Assembly: GCA_965214565.1 (NCBI GenBank)
Contig: OZ243951.1
Coordinates: forward strand, 1,426,001-1,490,000
DNA from: VXYK01 sp965214565
GTDB lineage: Bacteria > Actinomycetota > Acidimicrobiia > Acidimicrobiales > Aldehydirespiratoraceae
Length of the DNA stretch: 64,000 nt
Reading direction: 5' to 3'
A program made the translations under genes and the position numbers. The notes under the pieces were generated by a model. That model ran no database searches. It was not told where the DNA came from and saw only the letters and a program-made list of their open reading frames with translations. This document shows positions 60,300 to 64,000 of this stretch, piece by piece (position 1 is the first letter of the stretch; every line of letters starts with the position of its first letter).

Positions 60300-61382
60300 G
60301 TGACTAACATTCCTGCTTCTCTATCTGCCTTGACGCCTGAGTGGGTCAATGAACGTTTGGCCGCTGGTGGGCACGACTCCGAGGTGGCGAGCATCGAGGT
60401 GCGCCCCCTGGAGGGATTCTCGGGGATCATGGGCGAGGTGGCGAACGTCGACCTGACCTATGCGGGCGACACCGACCTGCCCAAGACCCTGTTCGGCAAA
60501 TGCCCCCGCGATGACGAACGGGCCCGGAAATACAACAAGGTGATGAACGCCTACAAACGCGAGCACGGGTTCTACCGGGATCTTTATGACCGGGTGCCGA
60601 TGACCATCGCCCGGTCGTTCGTCAACGAGTACGACGACGAGTCCCTTCGGGCCGTCCTGCTGATCGAGAAGATCGAGGGCACCGCTGGCGATATCCTCGA
60701 CGGCCCCGACATTGAGATGTTCAACACGCTGATCGGCCAGCTCGGCACGATGCACGGCCAGTACTGGGGCAGCGAAGCCTTCAGTTCGCGTGACTGGGCC
60801 ATCGACTGGACCGCGCCGTCGCTGCGCAGCGGCATCCCGATCCTCCGCGAGGACTGGCCGTTGATGAGGGAGATCTGGCCCGACATGGGACCTGTCGAGA
60901 TCCTCGACTTCTTCGAACGCACCTGGGTCTACGACACCGAGACATGGCTCGAGCGGATCAGCGAGCGGCCCTGGACGATGATCCACGGCGACTACGAGTT
61001 CGACAACATCTTCTTCGCCGCAAACGGTCCGGTGATCCTCGACTGGCAGACCACGATGAAGAGCTTCCCGGGCGGTGACATGGCCTGGTTCCTCGGAGTC
61101 GGCGCCACCGAAGAGTCGGTTGCCGAAGAAGATGCCCTGCTCGACACCTACCGGGCAGCGTTGGCCGCTGCGGGAGGACCCGACTGGTCACGGGACGAGC
61201 TGCTCGACGATGCAGCCGCCAGCCTCCAGTACCACTGCACGGGCTCGGCCGCAGCCATGCGCGGCGTCATCGCCGGAGGCGGGAAGCCGGAACACCGCAG
61301 CTACCAGCGGTTCGAGAAGATGGTTAACGGCATGATGGCCTGCGCCGTCCGCTGGAACGTACTGGACCGGGTCACGGATTAG
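60300..61382 (+). CDS. ecdysteroid-kinase-like / aminoglycoside phosphotransferase-fold protein
   Basis: A 360-residue protein with a protein-kinase-like phosphotransferase fold. The catalytic loop reads MIHGDYEFDNIFF (about 236) and the metal aspartate lies in VILDWQTT (about 257); the N-lobe has PKTLFGKCPRDDERA. Such EcKL-type enzymes are common in lipid- and steroid-degrading actinobacteria. The frame is open to 60237, but GTG 60300 gives a normal N-terminus, with a weak -10-like TGTACT 7 bases upstream. It is followed 49 bases later by a lipocalin-like gene. Confidence 0.75.
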   Translation: MTNIPASLSALTPEWVNERLAAGGHDSEVASIEVRPLEGFSGIMGEVANVDLTYAGDTDLPKTLFGKCPRDDERARKYNKVMNAYKREHGFYRDLYDRVPMTIARSFVNEYDDESLRAVLLIEKIEGTAGDILDGPDIEMFNTLIGQLGTMHGQYWGSEAFSSRDWAIDWTAPSLRSGIPILREDWPLMREIWPDMGPVEILDFFERTWVYDTETWLERISERPWTMIHGDYEFDNIFFAANGPVILDWQTTMKSFPGGDMAWFLGVGATEESVAEEDALLDTYRAALAAAGGPDWSRDELLDDAAASLQYHCTGSAAAMRGVIAGGGKPEHRSYQRFEKMVNGMMACAVRWNVLDRVTD

Positions 61383-61431
61383 ACCAGTCTCGAATTAGGA
61401 CGGGCCCAGCCGCACAGGCAAGACTCAGCCC

Positions 61432-62565
61432 ATGCCTCTGAGCCGCGCTGACGACTATCTGATCCACCAGTATCCCGAACCGATCGACACGGTTTTCACG
61501 GGCGATCGCCACTTCTACGATCGCTACTACTTCAACATGCACGCCTCGGACGACACGCTGTTCGCGGTGATGGGCATGGGCCAGTACCCGAACTTGGGAG
61601 TCACCGACGCGTTCGTGAGTGTCAACCACCAGGGCCGCCAGACCACGGTGCGTGCCTCACGTGAACTCGGTTCGGATCGTCTCGACACCAGGGTGGGCCC
61701 GATCCGGGTCGAAGTGGTCGAGGGGCTCCGTTCGCTGCGGGTCATCTGCGAACCCAATGAATGGGGGCTCGCCCTCGATGTGACCTTCCGGGGAACCACC
61801 GAGGCCCTGGCCGAACCCAAGAGCTGGACCAGGGTCGGCACCCGGGTGACCCAGGAGACATACCGTCTGGCCCAGGTCGGCTCCTATGAGGGTTTCGTCG
61901 AGATCGACGGGGAACGCTACGACGTCACCGCAGACCGTTGGGGCGGTGCCCGAGACCACAGCTGGGGGGTGCGCCACGGCATCGGTGAGCCGGAGCCCAG
62001 AGGAATCCGCAACAAGGTCTCTCCCGACATGGCGATGGGCTTTTTCCACCATTGGCTGCCGATCCAGTTCGACGACCACATGGTCAAGATCACGATCGAC
62101 AACGACCACGCCGGGCGTCGTCTCCTCGAAGAGGCCGTGCGGCTCTACAACCTGGGCGACCCACGCGAGCCTGAACACCTGGGCCGCCCCGAGATCGACA
62201 TCGACTACCACCCCGGCACACGGGAAGTCGCCAGCGCAGAAGTGTGGTTCAGTGGCCCGGGAGCGTCAGATCTGCGGATCAGGACCACCCCTTTGAAGAC
62301 GGTCTACCTCAAGGCGGGATCGGGCTACATGTACGACGGCTACTGGGGTCACGGCGTGTGGCAGGGCGACGACGAGAAGGTCGAGGGCGTGATCACTCCG
62401 ATCGGGGAGCCGACCGAGCGTTTGGACATCTCCTTCCTCAACGAGACTTTGAGCCGTCACGAGACCAACGAGGGGCGTGTCGGCTATGGAATGCACGAGA
62501 ATCTGATCTCCGGGTTGTATCTCCCGGACGGATTCGACAGCCCCGCAGCGACGGCGCCCCGGTAG
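61432..62565 (+). CDS. lipocalin-like (CrtC/AttH-type) protein
   Basis: A 377-residue soluble protein resembling the hydroxyneurosporene-synthase/AttH fold (two lipocalin-like halves), based on the pattern RWGGARDHSWGVRHGIG in the middle and the many alternating beta-strands. I cannot name the reaction; relatives act on hydrophobic substrates or are of unknown function. The upstream kinase-like gene on the same strand suggests a shared lipid or steroid role, as inference. Confidence in the fold is moderate, in function low. Confidence 0.55.
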   Translation: MPLSRADDYLIHQYPEPIDTVFTGDRHFYDRYYFNMHASDDTLFAVMGMGQYPNLGVTDAFVSVNHQGRQTTVRASRELGSDRLDTRVGPIRVEVVEGLRSLRVICEPNEWGLALDVTFRGTTEALAEPKSWTRVGTRVTQETYRLAQVGSYEGFVEIDGERYDVTADRWGGARDHSWGVRHGIGEPEPRGIRNKVSPDMAMGFFHHWLPIQFDDHMVKITIDNDHAGRRLLEEAVRLYNLGDPREPEHLGRPEIDIDYHPGTREVASAEVWFSGPGASDLRIRTTPLKTVYLKAGSGYMYDGYWGHGVWQGDDEKVEGVITPIGEPTERLDISFLNETLSRHETNEGRVGYGMHENLISGLYLPDGFDSPAATAPR

Positions 62566-62637
62566 GGCCCGCAATAGCAACGTCAGAGGCCCTCCGGGTG
62601 GTCTGTTGGTTCACCACGTTCGCTAGGCTTACCGCTC

Positions 62638-63003
62638 GTGTCGGATTTTCTCCGTAGTTACCTCACCGTTGGAATCTTCGGTCTTGCAGGGGTCGCCCTC
62701 GTGGCTGTCTTTTTGGGCCTGGGCCGGATCTTGCGGCCCTCGAATCCGACCGTTCAAAAGCTCACCTCGTATGAGTCTGGGGTTGACCCGACTGGCGATA
62801 TGTGGTCGCAGGCCAACATCCGCTACTACGTGTTCGCGCTGCTGTTCGTGATGTTCGATGTGGAGGCAGTGTTCATCTTCCCCTGGGCCATGCGTCTCGA
62901 GACCTACGGGATGTTCGGGCTGATCGAGATGGCGATCTTCATCTACATCCTGTTGTTGGGCCTTCTCTATGCCTGGCGGAAGGGGATGCTGCGATGGGTC
63001 TAG
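62638..63003 (+). CDS. nuoA: NADH-quinone oxidoreductase subunit A, second copy
   Basis: A 121-residue NuoA of standard length with three spans and the conserved YESGVDPTGDMWSQANIRYYVFALLFVMFDVEAVFIFPWA region. It differs clearly from the first NuoA (40427), which has YECG and RFPVRFF and a longer tail, so the two are not a recent duplication. GTG 62638 follows TAGGCT (62624-62629) by 8 bases. It overlaps the next gene by 10 bases and opens a second nuo operon. Confidence 0.93.
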   Translation: MSDFLRSYLTVGIFGLAGVALVAVFLGLGRILRPSNPTVQKLTSYESGVDPTGDMWSQANIRYYVFALLFVMFDVEAVFIFPWAMRLETYGMFGLIEMAIFIYILLLGLLYAWRKGMLRWV

Positions 63004-63494
63004 TCGAGTCGGGGAAGATCCCCAAGCCGATGACTTCGCTGCTCAATATGAGCCGCAAGTACAGTCTGTGGGCCTACCAGTGGGGCCTTGCCTGCTGTGC
63101 CATCGAGATGGGGGCCGCCTTCGGTTCGCCCCGATACGACGTGATGCGGCTCGGCGTGATCCCCCTGCCGGCGAGCCCCCGCCAGTCCGACCTTCTGATC
63201 GTGTCGGGGACGGTGACCGACAAGATGGCACCGTCGGTGCTGCGCCTCTACGAGCAGATCCCCGAACCCAAGTACGTCATCTCGATGGGTTCGTGCGCCA
63301 ACTGCGGCGGCCCCTACTGGGACTCCTACTCGGTTACCAAAGGGGTGGACCAGATCATCCCGGTGGACGTCTACGTGCCGGGCTGCCCGCCCCGCCCTGA
63401 GGCACTGCTTGAGGGGATCGTCCTGCTCCAGGAGCGGATCCAGAACGAAGACATGACACAGCGCTGGAAGGGTGATCCCATTGTCGTCCAGTGA
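62994..63494 (+). CDS. nuoB: NADH-quinone oxidoreductase subunit B, second copy
   Basis: A 166-residue NuoB with all cluster N2 ligands: AYQWGLACCAIEM, MGSCANCGG and VPVDVYVPGCPPRPE. Its MGSCANCGG loop is the common bacterial form, while the first copy (40942) has MGVCASSGG, which marks two separate lineages. The start ATG 62994 lies inside the nuoA end. Confidence 0.93.
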   Translation: MGLVESGKIPKPMTSLLNMSRKYSLWAYQWGLACCAIEMGAAFGSPRYDVMRLGVIPLPASPRQSDLLIVSGTVTDKMAPSVLRLYEQIPEPKYVISMGSCANCGGPYWDSYSVTKGVDQIIPVDVYVPGCPPRPEALLEGIVLLQERIQNEDMTQRWKGDPIVVQ

Positions 63495-63498
63495 CACC

Positions 63499-64000
63499 GT
63501 GTCTTCCAGCGACGCCGCCGGTGCCGCTGGCGCCGCTACCGAGGAGTCCGGCGAAGCTGCAGAGGCGGTGACCGACGAGGTCCGCGAAGCAGTCTTGGCC
63601 GAACTTGAAGCCGAATTGGGTGAAGCGGTCGTGGGTTCTCACCTCGCTGCGGGTGTCGACCTCACGGTTCGCGTCACCTCCGATGCCTGGGCTGCGACAG
63701 CGGAGTTTCTCTCAGAGGAGATGGGTTTCGCCTACTTCGGGTTCCTGAGCGCGATCGACTGGCTGCCCTCGCCGTTCGGTCGTGACATGGACAGCCAGGT
63801 CGATCTGACGCTCGAGCCCTCTGATCCTGACGCCCCCGAACCGATGGAGCAGGGTCTCACCGGCGGTGAGACCCGCTTTCAGGTTCTCGCGAGGGTCAAC
63901 GACATCGTCAACCATCGGGCTGTCACCTTGAAGGCCGACGTTGACGAGGCCTCCATGTCGGTGCCGAGCTGGGTGCCCGTGTACGCGGGCGCGAACTGGC
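63499..64000 (+). CDS. nuoC: NADH-quinone oxidoreductase subunit C, second copy (partial, cut by window edge)
   Basis: An open frame of at least 167 codons running off the right edge. After a ~50-residue acidic Ala/Glu-rich N-terminal extension it shows FGFLSAIDWLPSP, VLARVNDIVNHRAVTLKADV and, at the edge, VPSWVPVYAGANW, which matches the point where NuoC proteins continue with the EREVxDMFGI motif. GTG 63499 is one start; a TTG at 63481 in the same frame is the other. It is not the D-fused type as far as can be seen. Confidence 0.8.
   Translation, partial: MSSSDAAGAAGAATEESGEAAEAVTDEVREAVLAELEAELGEAVVGSHLAAGVDLTVRVTSDAWAATAEFLSEEMGFAYFGFLSAIDWLPSPFGRDMDSQVDLTLEPSDPDAPEPMEQGLTGGETRFQVLARVNDIVNHRAVTLKADVDEASMSVPSWVPVYAGANW

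Overview
The window is a high-GC chromosomal segment of an actinobacterium. Support for this includes mshA (mycothiol) next to a YbjN gene, the order rex-hemA-hemC-hemD-hemB-hemL, a mycobacterial-type pyrF, frequent GTG starts, and many starts preceded by a TAnnnT hexamer about 6-8 bases upstream (leaderless promoters). A cytochrome b split into two b6f-like parts, encoded beside a ferredoxin, suggests the class Acidimicrobiia; that placement is inference.

Layout. 0.1-11.8 kb is housekeeping and metabolism: a Baeyer-Villiger-type monooxygenase, a small acidic protein with an ABC1/AarF kinase, a YgjP-type metallopeptidase with a phosphoglycerate-mutase-like phosphatase, a MoaD/ThiS protein, mshA-ybjN, pyrF, proC, a SAM hydrolase with a 27-residue membrane peptide, and an acyl-CoA ligase. 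11.8-15.0 kb is accessory island 1. 15.0-22.7 kb is the heme cluster (rex, hemA, hemC, hemD, a GPP34 protein, hemB, hemL, yceI-like) ending at a strong hairpin. 22.7-25.7 kb is accessory island 2. 25.9-31.5 kb is a seven-gene catabolic operon of unknown substrate. After pgi and a divergent membrane cytochrome c comes a 22-kb co-directional respiratory run (34.5-56.6 kb): a bc-type complex followed directly by nuoA-N. The right end holds a VapBC toxin-antitoxin pair, a secreted SLH-domain protein with an HExxH motif, a kinase-like protein, a lipocalin-like protein, and the first three genes of a second, divergent nuo operon, the third cut by the window edge.

Most unusual content. Islands 1 and 2 carry two paralogous secreted proteins (12115-13806 and, on the other strand, 24128-25603). 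They share the signal region, a middle domain (CPxGQxMxPFP), a Thr-rich linker and a C-terminal domain ending AVCPK, but have unrelated N-terminal ectodomains. Each starts just downstream of a near-identical promoter in which a -35-like TTGACG and a -10-like TATnnn hexamer are separated by a long poly-G tract (14 and 18 G). That is the arrangement of spacer-length phase-variable promoters. Each island also holds a broken fragment of the family: a frameshifted 5' copy at about 14597-14800 and a 3' copy at 23381-23478 whose only three differences from the intact gene are synonymous. I infer a phase-variable, modular surface-protein system with possible silent cassettes, accompanied by small leaderless membrane-protein genes.

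How the genes work together: the heme and respiratory clusters are functionally linked (heme for the cytochromes, Rex sensing NADH/NAD+ produced around complex I). No rRNA, tRNA, CRISPR array or transposase was recognised.
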